This document shows positions 44,640-57,464 of a DNA stretch of 64,000 nt, in pieces. The DNA lies in assembly GCA_019279435.1 (NCBI GenBank), contig JAAALK010000284.1, positions 19,586,428 to 19,650,427 on the forward strand, read 5' to 3'. The position numbers were made by a program, and so were the translations under genes. The notes under the pieces were generated by a model. The model was not told the DNA's origin and ran no database searches. It worked only from the letters and a program-made list of their open reading frames with translations. The DNA comes from Zizania palustris. Taxonomy: Eukaryota > Streptophyta > Magnoliopsida > Poales > Poaceae. Numbering within the stretch: the stretch's first letter is position 1; the number at the start of each line of letters is the position of its first letter.

Positions 44640-45884
44640 GTAAGGGCGATTGGAGAATCCTAATCGTCCAGTATTTGAGAGACCCTAGCCAAAGGGTTGA
44701 TCGGAAGGTTCAGCGACAAGCATTCAAATTCAGCGACATTGTACCATCGAACCATCGATGGAGTACTATTGAAGTGTTTAGGCCACGAACAGTCCCAGGT
44801 GGCCACGGGAGAAGTCCATGAAGGACTTTGCGACACTCATCAGTCGGCCCAAAAAATGAGTTGGATGCTCAAAAGAGCGGGTTTTTATTGGCCGACTATG
44901 ACTGAAGATTGTTTCAAGTACTATAGAGGGTGTGAAGCATGTCAAAAGTTTGGCAATATCCAGTTAGCTCCTGCCTCATTGCTCAATCCTATTGTCAAGC
45001 CATGACCGTTTCGAGGTTGGGGTTTAGACTTCATTGGCCAGATTCACCCTCCTTCCTCAAAAGGGCATCGGTTCGTGTTGATGGCGACGGATTACTTCAC
45101 TAAATGGACCAAGGCCGTACCTCTCAAGAACATGACTCACAATGAGGTACATGATTTTATTTTAAAGAACATCATACATAGATTCGGCATTCCTCAACCT
45201 CTTACTACGGATCAAGGTAGTTCATTTGTTTTTAGAGAAGTAAGGGACTTCGCCAAATACTATGGTATTAAGTTGATAAACTCTTCACCTTACTATGCTC
45301 AGGCCAATTGTCAGGCCGAGTCTAGTAATAAAATTGTGATTAAGCTTATTAAGAAGAAAATTGAAGAGTTTCCTAAGAGGTGGCATGAAGTGCTTTCCGA
45401 GGCGCTATGGGCTTGTAGGATTGCAAAGCACGGTGGTACCAAAGTCAGTCCATATGAATTGGTATATGGACAAGAAGTTGTTCTGCCCGTAGAGGTAGAT
45501 CTTGGCTTCTTAAGAGTGTTAAAGCAAGATGGCTTACCGGTCGATGAGTATGAAACTCTTCTAAAGGATGATCTAGAGGAAGTGACCGATAAGAGACTAA
45601 GGGATTTAGAGGCCATAGAAGTAGATAAGAAGAGAGTAGCTAGAGCCTACAATAATAAGGTCAAACCAACATCATTTCAAGTAGGAGATTATGTTTGGAA
45701 GACAATTTTACCCTTAGGAACGAAGAGTCCCAGATTTCGTAAATGGTCACCCAGTTGGGAAGGTCCTTTTAAGATAGCCGAAATAGCTCCCGGTAATGCC
45801 TACGTGTTGGAATCTCTACAAGGGGAGCGGTTTCGACGAGCTTTGAATGGTAGGTACTTGAAAGGGTATTCCCTAAGTGTGTGA
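44640..45884 (+). pseudogene. Element A integrase
   Basis: Zinc-binding part 'GLCDTHQSAQKM' and 'CEACQKFGN' (H..H..C..C) at 44820-44970. In-frame TGA at 45003, where B has a Trp codon. Core at 45075-45884 with 'DYFTKW', 'TTDQGSSF' and 'QAESSNK' supplying D, D and E of the catalytic triad, then the C-terminal 'GRYLKGYSLSV' and stop. The frame differs from RT, so a frameshift lies near 44690. Confidence 0.85.
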
Positions 45885-45967
45885 AAAACATCATAAAAGT
45901 GTCAAAAATCTGATATGGTTGGTATCGTCTTCAGCTCGTTGTGTTTTTAGTTCACTCAGTTCACTAA

Positions 45968-45983
45968 AAGGCAGGGGGCATGT
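45968..45983 (+). other. Element A polypurine tract
   Basis: 'aaaggcagggggcatg' directly before the 3' LTR; primer for plus-strand synthesis. The complement occurs beside the B and D 3' LTRs. Confidence 0.85.
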
Positions 45984-47265
45984 GTTAATAGCAAAAGATG
46001 GCATTAATGGCTAGGTTGTCAAAATATCAATTTTGGTGATTTGGGCCAAAAAATACACATGTCTAGGGTCTGTCCGAAGCCCTACAGGGCCGAAGGACCA
46101 TTGAGCTATGGGCTCCGAAAGCCTCTAGCCAGCCCATGGCCTTCAGCCGGGAAGCCTTCGGAGGCCCACACCACCGAAGCTTCAGCCCGAGGAGCAGGCC
46201 TCGACGGGCCTAGCCGAAGCCCACTTCGGTAGAAATGGAGTTGTATGAGATTCCAGCTCAGTTTTTATCTCCATCCAGCCGAGTTAATAGCAGATTAGAT
46301 CGGAAATTAAGCCCCTATAAATAGAGAGGTGAGGCCAGCGTAGAGGCCCCCCAACTCAAACCAAACCAAAGCCCTAGCTTTGATCATATTTACTTTACCT
46401 TTATTTTCCTGTCCCTCTTCGTGGGTTTACCTGGAAGCCCTCCGCCAGCCACTACAGAACAGTGGTAACCCTTGTTACTTCGCTTGTGAAGTATTCGTTA
46501 ATCTACGTAATAGATTGCTATCGCCCTGTTACTTCGCTAGTGAAGTATCCGCTAATCTGCGTAACAGATTGCTACCTTCGCTACTAGTGCAACACTTAGC
46601 AAAATTCGGTCCTTAGGCCGAATTGGTACTTCAAATTCTCTTTGTTGCAGGATCCCACGTCCGGAGCTAATTCGTCGGAGATGTCCGGAGCTAAGAGATC
46701 GGTTTTAGAGGTCACCAGGACACCCTTCGGTGGGACTGCAGGCTCCGATGATAGGCTTTGCCAGTACACTTCATCGTGGCAGGCTTTACCACGATAGCAC
46801 TCCACACCGGATGAAGTTACACCCGCGCATGGCCCTCGCGTCATTATTCTGTAATTTGTCGTATCAGAGACCTCACGCCGAACCCCGCTGTTCGGAGGTG
46901 ATCGTCGTGTCCAGATCCGTTCGGAGCTCATCTTCTGCCCGATCAGTCCGAACGCCGAAGCACCCTTCGGCGGGATACTTCACACCACACGCCGAAGGTA
47001 CACTTCGGTGACCTCTTCACATCAGGCTTTGAAGCAGACAGGCTCCGACCGGTTTGCTGATTTTATTCTGTTTAATATATTTCTTTCGGCTAATTGGATT
47101 TTTTGTGTGATCTAATTGCCTGGCCACTCCACCTCCCTTATAACGACTAAGGGTAGTCGGAACGCTACGTTGGTGTTACGTCACGCTTAGGATTGTCCCT
47201 AAGTATCCGTGCACTTTTGGATCATTGAACTGACCCAAGTGTGGGGGCACGTTTTCGTGTCAACA
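45984..47265 (+). repeat. Element A 3' LTR
   Basis: 1,282 bp, very similar to the 5' LTR, with two 58-bp units near 46467-46577. It ends CGTGTCAACA followed by GGGGG. Confidence 0.9.
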
Positions 47266-47270
47266 GGGGG

Positions 47271-48426
47271 TGGAGTCGCCAGGTAATCAGATCACACAAA
47301 ATAATCCAATTAGCTGAAAGAAATATATTAAACAGAATAAATCAGCAAACTGAGCGAAGCCCGACTGATTCAAAGTATGGTGCGAAGGGGGTCGCCGAAG
47401 TATACCTTCGGCGTCTGATGCGGAGTATCCCGTCGAAGGATACCTTCGGTGTTTGGACTGATCTGGCCGAAGATGAACTCCGAACGGATCTAGACGCAAC
47501 AATCACCTCCGAAAAGCAGGGTTCGGCGCGAAGTCTCCGATACAGTACGACAGAGAATAACGACTCAGATGGAACGCGTGAGTGTCGCTTCGTCTAGAGC
47601 GGAGTACGAGCATGGCGAAGCCTGCTGTGACGAAGTGTGCTGGCGAAGCGTGGCGTGCGGTCGAAGCAGCAGTCTCACCGAAGGGTGTTCTGGCGACCTC
47701 CAAAACTAATCTTTCAGCTCTAGACAACTCCGACGGAGTAGCTCCGAACGTGGAAACCTACAACAGAGTAGATTCGAAGTACCAATTTGGCCTTAGGACT
47801 AAATTCTACTAACTGTTTCACTAGTGGCGAAGGTAGCAATCTGTTACGCAGATTAGCGGATACTTCACAAGCGAAGTAGCAAAGCGATAGCAATCTGTTA
47901 CGCAGATTAGCGGATACTTCACAAGCAAAGTAACAAGGATTACCACTGTTCCGAAGTGGTCATCGGAGGCCTTCCAAGCAAACCCACGAAGAGTACAGAA
48001 AAGTAAAGATAAAGTAAATGTGATTCAAAGCTAGTCTTTGTGGTTGATTTTGTCGAGGGCGACTCTGAACCGGCTTTGCCTCTATACTTATAGAGGCTAG
48101 ACCTCTAATCTAATCTGCTATAATTCGGCTGAATAGAGATAAACACTTAGCCAGAATCGGGTCCAACTCTATCTCTGCCCGAAGTGGGCCTTCGGCCAAG
48201 CCTACCGAAGCCTGCTCCTTGGGCTGAAGCTTTGGCGGCGTGGGCCTCCGAAGGCCTCCTGGCTGAAGGCTGTGGGCTGGCTGGAAGCTTCCGGAGCCCG
48301 TAGCCCAACGGTCTTTTGGCCTTGTAGGGCTTTGGCCTGAGTCGGGACATGTGTATTTTCAGCCCAAATTACCAAAATTGATATTTTGACAATCTTAACC
48401 ATTGATGCCATTTTTTGCTATCAACA
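47271..48426 (-). repeat. Element B 3' LTR, main part
   Basis: Continues from 37425: 'tggagtcgccaggtaatcag' to 'gctatcaaca'. Contains two 58-bp tandem units, one fewer than the 5' LTR of the same element. Confidence 0.88.
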
Positions 48427-48445
48427 CATGCCCCCTGCCTTTTAG
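48427..48445 (-). other. Element B polypurine tract
   Basis: Complement of 'catgccccctgccttttag', adjoining the 3' LTR as in A and D. Confidence 0.85.
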
Positions 48446-48504
48446 TGAACTAAAAGCACAACGAGCTAAAGACGATATCTTTCATATCGACCTTTTGACA
48501 TCTT

Positions 48505-49737
48505 TTAAGTTGTTTGCCACACACTTGGGAAATACCTTTTCAAATATCTACCATTCAAAGCTCTTCGAAACCGTTGTCCCTGTAGAGATTCTAACACATA
48601 TGAATTGCTAGGAGCGATTTCGGCTATTTTGAAAGAGCCTTCCCAACTAGGCGACCATTTACTAAATTTGGGACTCTTAGTGCCTAATGGTAAAATCATC
48701 TTCCAAACCAAGTCACCCACTTGAAACGATTTTGGTTTAACCTTCTTATTGTAGGCTTTAGCTACTCTCCTCTTGTCTATTTCTATGGCTTATAAAGCCC
48801 TCAATCTCTTATCGATCACTTCTTCTAGATTGTCTTTTAAAATAGTTTCATACTCATCGACCGATAAGTCATCTTGCTTTAACACTCTTAAAGAGCCAAG
48901 ATCTACTTCTACAGGTAGAACGGCTTCTTGTCCATATACCAACTCATATGGACTAACTTTGGTAGCACCGTGTTTTGCAATTCTACATGCCCATAGCGCC
49001 TCGGAGAGCACTTCATGCCACCTTTTAGGGAGTTCTTCAATTTTCTTCTTAATGAGCTTAATCACGGTTTTATTACTAGACTCGGCCTGACCATTGGCCT
49101 GAGCATAGTAGGGCGAAGAGTTTATCAACTTAATACCATAATATTTGGCAAAGTCTCTCACTTCCTTAGAAACAAATGAGCTACCTTGATCTGTAGTAAG
49201 AGTTTGAGGAATGCCGAATCTATGTATGATGTGCTTCAAGATAAAGTCCAGTACCTCATTGTGAGTCATGTTCTTGAGAGGCACGGCCTCGGTCCACTTG
49301 GTGAAGTAATCCACCGCCATCAACATGAACTGATGCCCCTTTGAGGAAGGAGGGTGAATTTGTCCGATGAAGTCTAAACCCCAACCTCGGAACGACCATG
49401 GCTTGACAATAGGGTTAAGTAATGAAGTAGGAGCTAATTGAATATTTCCAAACTTCTGACATGCTTCACACCCTCTATAATACTTAAAACTATCCTCAGT
49501 CATAATCGGCTAGTAGAAACCCGCTCTTTTGAGCATCCAACTCATTTTCTGGGCGGACTGATGAGTGCCACAAAGTCCTTCATGGACTTCTCCCGTAGCC
49601 ACCTGGGATCGTTCGTGGTCTAGACACTTCAACAATACTCCATCAATAGTCCGGCGATATAGTGTATTATCTAGCAATACAAACTTAAACGCCTGCCGCT
49701 GAACTTTTCGATCAACCCTTTGGCTAGGGTCTCTCAA
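48505..49737 (-). pseudogene. Element B integrase
   Basis: Frames 49737-49510 (zinc-binding H..H..C..C), 49503-48790 (core: 'AVDYFTKWTEAVPLKNM', 'TTDQGSSFVSKEV', 'GQAESSNKTV' with D, D, E) and 48720-48505 (C-terminal DNA-binding part ending 'GRYLKRYFPSVWQTT'). A single TAG at about 49507 interrupts 'RAGFY.PIMTED', and a frame change occurs near 48780. More complete than the A copy. Confidence 0.87.
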
Positions 49738-50090
49738 ATACTGGACGATCGGAGTTCTCCAATCGCCCTTATGTGCTTCGGAGTGTTTTGCTAGCTCGCT
49801 CCCTGAAAAAAAATATCTAGGCTACTAATTTCAGGGTGCCTCCCGAGCCCTTCCTGCTTCTGCCGAAGCCTGGCTGGACTGGCCGTGCGGAGCATATCAG
49901 GCTGAAGCCTCCTGCTAGAGGGTCTGGACTCCTAGAGGCCCTCGCTGTCCTGGGGACTCCGGCTCGTGGGCTCCGGCGTGCCAGACTCTTCGGTGGGCGG
50001 AGCACTCCAGTCTCGGGACCTCAGCGCGTGGTAGTCTCCGACCGCTGGAGGGGTCCGTCCCAGAGGGTGCGCCTGTCCGAAGTCACTAGC

Positions 50091-52009
50091 TTAGGTAGTG
50101 AGACCAAACATCGACTTCTCCTGTATAGAAAATTTTCCTCTCCTGACTTGGTAACCAGATGCTTGATGAGCCAAATCATTTGCAACTGAATTGGCCTCTC
50201 TTGACACATGAGAAATTTTAAAGTCATCAAAAGTAGCAACTATGTCCAGGCACTTATCCAAGTAGCTGTTTAGCAAGCCATTAAAACATTGAGCATTCTT
50301 AGCCACTTGTTGCACTACTAACAGGGAATCACCATGTGCATGAACATGTTTAACACCCATGGATTCTAATATTTCAAGCCCTAGCAGTAAAGCCTCGTAT
50401 TCAACTTGGTTATTAGTAGAAGGAAACTCTAAACGAGCCGAGGTCTCAAAGTGCGCTCCGCTAGGTGATATGAGAACCACTCCAATACCTTGGCCACTTT
50501 TGCAAGCTGAACCATCAAAGTAAAGTTTCCACGACATTACCTCAATCAAAGCAACATTGTTGCTCCAACTGATGTCTATGTGGTGATCAACTATAAAGTT
50601 GGCTATGATCTGGCCTTTCATAGCCCTTAGGGGTTCATAGGCCAAATCATATTCAATCAAAGCATAAGCCCACTTTCTGATTCTTCCACTTAGAATCGGC
50701 TTTTGCAACATGTGTTTTATAACATCGGTTTGGCAAACGACAACACATGTAGTGGGGAGAAGATAGTGGTGCAATTTTGTACACGCGTAGTAAAGTGATA
50801 AACATAGACATTCCACAAATGCGTACCTGGTCTCAGCGTCCAACAGGTGGCGGCTCAGGAATGTGATGACCTACTCTTTTTCTTCCACCTCCTGGGTTAG
50901 CACGGCCCCTATCACGCTATCTTCAGCAGCGATGTACAGCCGAAACGGAATCCTGGATTTGGGTGCTCTCACAATGGGCGACGATGATAAGCAATCCTTG
51001 ATTTTCTCGAAGGCGCTTTGCTGACTTGCCCCCCAAGTGAACTCGGCCTTGTTTTTTGCCGGAGTATGGGGACAAAGGCGTCAATCTTGTCGGATAAGTT
51101 AGATATAAAGCGACGCAAATAATTCATCTTGCCTAGCAACTTTTGAACATCTTTTTTGCATGTCAGCGCCGTAACGTTTCTAATTTTCACAAGCCTCTTA
51201 GGATCAATCTCTATGCCTCTTTCATGGATCATGAAACCTAAGAACTTACCCGCCGACACGCCAAAAGCACATTTGAGCGAGTTCATTTTTAAGCCATACT
51301 GTCGCATCCTATCAAAAGCAACTTTCAAATCAGCTATATGGTTTCCCATAGCGTCTGATTTGACCACAACATCATCAATGTAAACTTCTAAGATAACTCC
51401 TAGCAAGTCATGAAAGATCAAATTCATAGCACGTTGATATGTGGTTCCAGCATTTTTCAAGCCAAAAGTCATAAAGACCCACTCTAATAAACCGACAAAA
51501 CCAGAGCATCGAAAGGCAGTCTTGTAGACGTCCTCTTCGGCCATAAAGATTTGATTATAACCAGCATTGCCATCAAGAAAACTTAGTACCATGTGTACTG
51601 AAGCATCATTGATCAGCATGTCGGCTATCGGCATCGGATATTCATCCTTTGGAGTGGCCTTATTCAGATCCCTGAAGTCAATACATACTCGTATCTTGCC
51701 GCTCCCTTTCTTCTCTACGGGCACAATGTTAGCGACCCACTCTGCGTACCTGCATGGCCTAATAAATCCAGCTTTGAGCAGTCACTCTACTTCTTTAACT
51801 CGGTCATAGATGGCTGAATTAAAGCGACGAGGAGGCTGTTTATAAGGCCTAAATCCGAACTTGACAGGTAGCCGATGCTCCACAAGCCCGCGGCTTAGTC
51901 CCGGCATCTCGCTATACTCCCATACGAAACAATTGACATACGACCGAAGCAACTTTATTACTTTGGTCTTTTCATCAGGCTGTAAATGTTGGTTTATAAA
52001 AGTCGGCAT
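50091..52009 (-). pseudogene. Element B reverse transcriptase and two RNase H domains
   Basis: From the right: 52009-51782 (RT start region 'PVKFGFRPYKQPPRRFNSAI'), 51724-50969 (RT with 'VYIDDVVVKS') and 50843-50091 (end of gypsy RNase H, connection, then archaeal-type RNase H 'WKLYFDGSACKSGQGIGVVL' and 'NNQVEYEALLLGLEIL'). In-frame stop near 51780 and frame changes near 51050 and 50860. The domain order matches A. Confidence 0.88.
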
Positions 52010-52066
52010 CGAGATGCTACCATCACCTATGGCAACTTTCTCTAAGGGATCGACCGACGCAAAACC

Positions 52067-52915
52067 TTATCCTAATTTCTCTACTTCGCTAAGGTCTTCG
52101 ATGGCCTCGGCAATACTGTCCTTAGTAGACCAATATTGCTCTACATGAGACTTTAGGCAATCTAGATTACTCTTGCTAGACATAACTACAAATATAAAAA
52201 CATGTCGTGCTACACCAGCCCGCTTTATAAACACTGGTACAAAACGTCCTCTGGACATGCTAACAAAATCATAATCTGAAAGATCTCTACCTGACAGACA
52301 CTCTACCTTGTTGTGAACGGCGTCAACTGATACATCGACCAACGCCACTTGGGCCGAAGTATCTGCGGGAATCACTTCTACTCCATCATTGTCCCACTGA
52401 ACTAGGCACTGGTGTAGAGTAGAAGGAATGCAGCAATTTGCGTGAATCCAGTCGCGCCCAAGCAGCACGCTGTAGTTACCTTGTACATCGACGACAAAAA
52501 ATGTTGTTGGCAACATCTTGTTGCCCACTGTCAACTCCATGGAGAGCACACCCTTGGCCTCGGAACTCTCGCCGTTGAAACCGTTGAGCATCAAGTTAGT
52601 CTTCTTCAGATCATCCTCGTCCCTGCCAAGTTTCTTCAACAGCGAGTAGGGCATTAGGTTAACAGGGGCGCCACCATCAACAAGCATCCAGGAAATCGGC
52701 TTTCCGTCAATGTGACATCTGACGTAGAGAGGCTTCAGATGACTAGCCGAGTCCTCGAGCTTCTCAAAAATAGTGTTGCGCGGGCCGAGGTTCAACTGAG
52801 CGACCTTGGCCTCGTCCTGTGGTAGGGAGAATTTGGTGGGTAGCATGACGACGTTGATGTCCATCGCTTGGGGTGCGGGCCCCTCGGAGATGAGCGAGTA
52901 GTCGTCGTCGAGCAT
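52067..52915 (-). pseudogene. Element B protease
   Basis: An open frame of 282 codons with 'ISWMLVDGGAPVNLMPYSLL' (A has DGGAT, so the residue after the active site is changed to Pro) and 'VLLGRDWIHA'. The frame continues into the region preceding RT. The catalytic aspartate is retained. Confidence 0.83.
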
Positions 52916-52953
52916 GTCGTCATTGTCGTCGCTCGGACTAGGAGTCGGATTGG

Positions 52954-55900
52954 TTACCTCAATCGGCTTAACCCTCCATATCTATCTTGTAGTTGGTCGA
53001 GGGCGGATTTCTTCAAAAATAGCGTCGCGCTCGTCCTCAGCTTTCTTCTCGCGCATCTCCTGTGCCCATAGTCATTGTAGACGTCTCTTTTGTGATTTGG
53101 ACATGCCTGGAGGTGCCCAAGATGGTTGTGTCTTGGTGCCAGGTGCCACTGCTTGGTTCCTGTCAACTTTAGCCAAAGTGGTCCTGTCCACCTCAGCCTC
53201 GTGCACTCTGTATCCGGAGGGGCCTTTGCTGTGGACCCCGACAGTCGGACCAGCCTCGTTCGGCCGATCGGACTAGGCTCTAGCGCAGGCTTCGGCAGAA
53301 GCATGGGACTTACCTCCGTCAAACTTCGATGAAGTGGACTTCGGGATTGGGACTTCCTGAGACCCTATTCTGACTGTGATAGCTTTGGACTCCCTATCCT
53401 CGGCCTCTTCGTGCCTGTATTCTTCGACTTCGCTTTGCACGGGCCAATTTGGAGGTACCACAGACAGCCTATGGAGGATGTCTCCCTCCACTGCGTCTGT
53501 TTGTCCCTGCCATTCATAATACTCTGAAGGAAAACAAGGCATGGCGTTAAGTTACGGAGGGTACTCCGGCTGTGATACGTACGGAGCCCATGGAGTCCCT
53601 TCCCAGTTGTATGGTGGAGGCATCGGCGACTCTAGTGGCCTCGCCCACTATGAGCCGAACCCATTACCCAGAGGAGGGTTCGGCAGAGTCGACGGTGCCA
53701 CAGACCATATCAGTGAGGGGTCCTGCTAGGCTGGAGGTACGTTCGGCCAGTGTGGGCCGAAGCCTCCTGTCGAAGAGTTCATCCAGAGTGGTGCGGGGTT
53801 CGGCCATTGGGGGCCGAATTCGCTCCGCATGGGGTTCGGCCACTAGGGTCCAAAGCTACTGTATGGGGGGTTCGACCATTGAGGTCTGAAGCCACCGTAT
53901 GGAGTGTTAGGCCACTATGGCCCGAAGTCCCCATGCGGAGGGTCTCGCCATTGTGGTCTGAAACCATCATGAGGAGGGCTCGGCCACTGTGGTCCAAAGC
54001 CACCCTCCAAGCGCCTTGGGCCCTTTGGCTGACTTAGTTTTTAGCACGGGGCCTGCTTCCTTGGCTTTTCTTTGATGCTTGTTCAATAGCATCTTGTATG
54101 TTACCTTCGGCTTCTTGCGAGCTTTAGCCGAAGGGATGTTGATGTTTTGTTTCCATACTCCTACCTCGAGTTTCTTAGGTATGAGTGTGTGCGTGCGTGA
54201 TTCTCCGACAATTATCGCCTTCCCTTTAGTCGACTCGGTCTGCTCTGGCCGAATCAATAAATTCTTATCGCCGAGGTCGACGGCGTTAATGGGGAAAGGA
54301 TCTTTGTCCAGCTTCATCTTTGGGTTGTGGTCTATTTTCAATCGTCCTTCTTCTATGGCCGGTTGAACCTGTCGTCGAAAAACATTGCAGTCGTTAGTAT
54401 TATGCGAATGCGAGTCATGCTACTTACAGTATGGATGTTTCTTCAATTCATCGGCAGATGTAATGACTTGCCCTTTAGGCAACCTGAGAAGCTGGTTATT
54501 TAAAAGAAAATCAAATATTTTATCACACTTAGTTATGTCAAATGAGTACTTGACCTCACTAGGCCAATTCTTTGTGGGAGATGGTCGTAACTCGGAGATC
54601 GTGATGGGTTTACTCTTAGCGTTCCAAACCCATTCGGTTGCATACATGTCGGCTGAATCCTCCTCTTCTGACTCCTCCTCATCGGAGTGTTCCATGACGT
54701 GGATTTCAGCCCAAGGCTTGTTAAACGTCTTAATAAACTTTTTATCTTTGGCTCGGCCTTCTTGGTTGTAAGACTTAGCTAACCTCTAAAAAGTTCTAGT
54801 TGTCTAATCTTTCTTTAATCTCGAAACGCAACCCATTAAAAGCTAGTTCCGCCAAATCCCTTTCTGAAATATTAACGCTGAAACATAGGTTTCTAGTATC
54901 CCTAAAATGCTTGATGTACTCGGAGACGTTCTTGTTAGATTTCTACCTAACCGATGTCAAGTGTGAAAGCCTAAGTTCTGTTTCACCCGTGTAAAAGTAG
55001 TCATGAAATTTTTTTCCAATTCATCCCACATCTGAACGGAGTTCAGCGGGAGCGCCGAAAACCAAGTGAAAGCGGTGCTGGATAGCGAGAGAGAAAATAG
55101 TCTAATTTTTAGAGCGTCTATCCCGCTAGCTTCTCCGCACTGTTCTAAAAATTGACTAACATGATCTAGTGTGGTTTTGCTACCCTCGTCATCGAACTTA
55201 GTGAATTCGGGGATTCTATAGCCGCGGAGGTAGAGTACTGTATTGAAATGATTGGGATATGGCTTATGGTAAACCCTAACCCGACCCCTAGGCACGAAGC
55301 CGGTGCATTCCCTAAATAGAGCGCGGATTTGCTCCTCTAGGTCATCTTGGCCTGCTGCCTACGCACGTCTGTCGTGCAGGGGCGCGACACGCGGTGGGAT
55401 ATCGGCGTGTCAGGCATGGGCCTCTTCCCTACGCGCTAGCTATACGACGTGCTCGAGCCCAGGTGCCTGTGCATGTGGTGCGGGCAGCGTGGGCAGGGCT
55501 GGTACCATCACAGGTGGTGGTGGTGCGTGGTACGCAGTGCTAGTTTGGCCATAAGCATAATGACTAGTCTCGGCCATGGGTGTTGAGGCCGGAGACGTAA
55601 CGGTCTTGCCAGTGCTATCGTCAGTTTTGTTGTACACATGATTTACCGGAGGCACACTAGCAATAGGGACTGGTGGTACAGCCTCAATAAAGTTGAACCT
55701 TCTAAGAGTCGCCTCTACTTGGGAGCTAACTGCCGAATCTAAACAGTTGGCTAGCGAAGTGCTAACGGCCTGATCTACTGATGTGACTATTTTTTGCTCA
55801 ATCTCTAAAGAAGATAAACGAGGCGATATGGGTGTTACCTGGATCCGAGCAAGGTCAGGGGCAATGATGTCGCGCTTGATGAAGCCTACGCGTGTCTTGA

Positions 55901-56112
55901 CGTAGTCCCCAAGCATCATGTCTTGGAGCGCCTTCAACTTTGCCTCGATCTCTGCTCGGTCTTCTATGGGAATATCTTCAAGAGTAGGTGTTAGGATGTT
56001 GCGGTTGTCGATATCCACGCTTCCTATGGTGTCTATCGGTAGTGTAGACGTAGTAGTCATTGTAGATGTATCGGTGGCCGATGTAGACGTACCCGTCATG
56101 TTGGCGTAGCTT
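52954..56112 (-). pseudogene. Element B Gag
   Basis: N-terminal part at 56100-55440 (Thr-rich start, 'DRAEIEAKLKALQDMMLGDY', Pro-rich stretch), core at 55295-54957 with 'FLEQCGEASGIDALKIRLFS' and 'WFSALPLNSVQMWDELEKNF' (retrotransposon Gag domain), then 54695-53967 (acidic and modified-knuckle region) and a Pro/Trp repeat region with stops (53960-53540). Frame changes and stops separate the parts. B keeps the core that A has lost. Confidence 0.84.
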
Positions 56113-56135
56113 TTCCCCAGCGGAGTCGCCAAAAA
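56113..56135 (-). other. Element B primer-binding site
   Basis: On the minus strand the internal region opens with 'ctttttggcgactccgctgg' just after the LTR. TGGCGACTCCGCTGGGGA shares its ends with tRNA-Asp type primer sites; the exact tRNA is not established. Confidence 0.65.
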
Positions 56136-56138
56136 GTG

Positions 56139-57459
56139 TGTTGACATGAAAACGTGCCCCCGCACTTAGGTCAGTTCGACAATCCAAAAGTGTGTGGATA
56201 CTTAGGGACAAGCCTAAGCGTAACACAACACCGACGTCACGTTCCGACTACCCTTAGCCGTGGTAAGGGGGTGGAGTCGCCAGGTAATCAGATCACACAA
56301 AATAATCCAATTAGCCAAAAGAAATATATTAAACAGAATAAATCAGCAAACTGAGCGAAGCTCGACTGATTTGATGTATGGTGTGAAGGGGGTCACCGAA
56401 GTATACCTTCGGCGTCTGATGCGGAATATCCCACCGAAGGATACCTTCGGCGTTCAGACTGATCTGGCCGAAGATGAACTCCGAACAGATCTGGACGCGA
56501 CAATCACCTCTGAACAGCAGGGTTCGGCGCGAAGTCTCTGATACAGTACGACACAGAATAACGACTCAGGTGCAACGCGTGAGTGCCACTTTGTCTGGAG
56601 CAGAGTACGAGCGTGGTGAAGCCTGCTGTGATGAAGCGTGGCGTGCAGTCGAAGTAGTAGTCTTGTCGAAGGGTGTTCTGGCGACCTCCAAAACCAAACT
56701 CTCAGTTCCAGACACCTCTGACGAAGTAGCTCCAAACGTGGAAACCTGCAACAGAGTAGAGTTGAAGTACCAATTCGTCCTGAGGACCGAATTCTGCTAA
56801 GTGTTTCACTAGTGGCGAAGGTAGCAATCTGTTACGCAGATTAGCGGATACTTCATAGGCGAAGTAGCAAAGCGATAGCAATCTGTTACGCAGATTAGCG
56901 GATACTTCACAGGCGAAGTAACAAGGTGATAGCAATCTATTGCACAGATTAGCGGATACTTCAGAAGCAAAGTAACAAGGATTACCACTGTTCCGAAGTG
57001 GCCGTCGGAGGGCTTCCAAGCAAACCCACGAAGAGTACAGAAAAGTAAAGATAAAGTAAATGTGATTCAAAGCTAGGCTTTGTGGTTGATTTTGTCGGGG
57101 GCGGCTCTGAACCGGCTTCGCCTCTATAGAGGCTAGACCTCTAATCTAATCTGCTATAATTCGGCTGAATAGAGATAAACACTTAGCCAGAATCGGGTCC
57201 AACTCTATCTCTGCCCGAAGTGGGCCTTCGGCCAAGCCTACCAAAGTCTGCTCCTTGGGCGGAAGCTTTGGCGGCGTGGGCCTCCAAAGGCCTCCTGGCC
57301 GAAGGCTGTGGGCTGGCTGGAAGCTTCCGAAGCCCGTAGCCCAACGGTCTTTTGGCCCTGTAGGGCTTCGTCCTGACGCGGGACGTGTATTTTCGGCCCA
57401 AATTACCAAAATTGATATTTTGACCATCTTAACCATTGATGCCATTTTTGCTATCAACA
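56139..57459 (-). repeat. Element B 5' LTR
   Basis: 1,321 bp, TG...CA ends on the minus strand, three 58-bp tandem units (about 56819-56978). It is followed on the right by AGTAT and the rest of the C 3' LTR. Confidence 0.9.
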
Positions 57460-57464
57460 AGTAT

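Larger units (their letters stand above)
37426..47265 (+). mobile_element. Element A: Tat/RIRE2-type gypsy element, plus strand, inserted in the B 3' LTR
   Basis: Flanked by GGGGG (37421-37425 and 47266-47270), present once in the intact B 5' LTR. LTRs are 37426-38708 and 45984-47265 (1,283 and 1,282 bp). A primer site related to 'tggcgactccgctgggga' follows the 5' LTR with changes ('tagtgactcccctgggga'), and the purine tract 'aaaaggcagggggcatg' precedes the 3' LTR. The coding order is gag, protease, RT, RNase H, archaeal-type RNase H, integrase. Same family as B and H, opposite orientation to B. Confidence 0.92.
37293..57459 (-). mobile_element. Element B: Tat/RIRE2-type gypsy element, minus strand, inserted in the C 3' LTR
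   Basis: A perfect AGTAT duplication (37288-37292 and 57460-57464) surrounds it, and the uninterrupted C 5' LTR has this pentamer once. The order on the minus strand is 5' LTR (56139-57459), primer site, gag, protease, RT-RNase H, archaeal-type RNase H, integrase, purine tract (48427-48445) and 3' LTR (47271-48426 plus 37293-37425). Without element A the length is about 10.3 kb. The extra RNase H domain is typical of the Tat clade. Confidence 0.9.

Noticed and set aside
37293..48426. Considered whether 37293-48426 was a separate large element
   Set aside because: The left 133 bases and the right 1.15 kb join into one B LTR when A and one GGGGG are removed, so B and A explain it.
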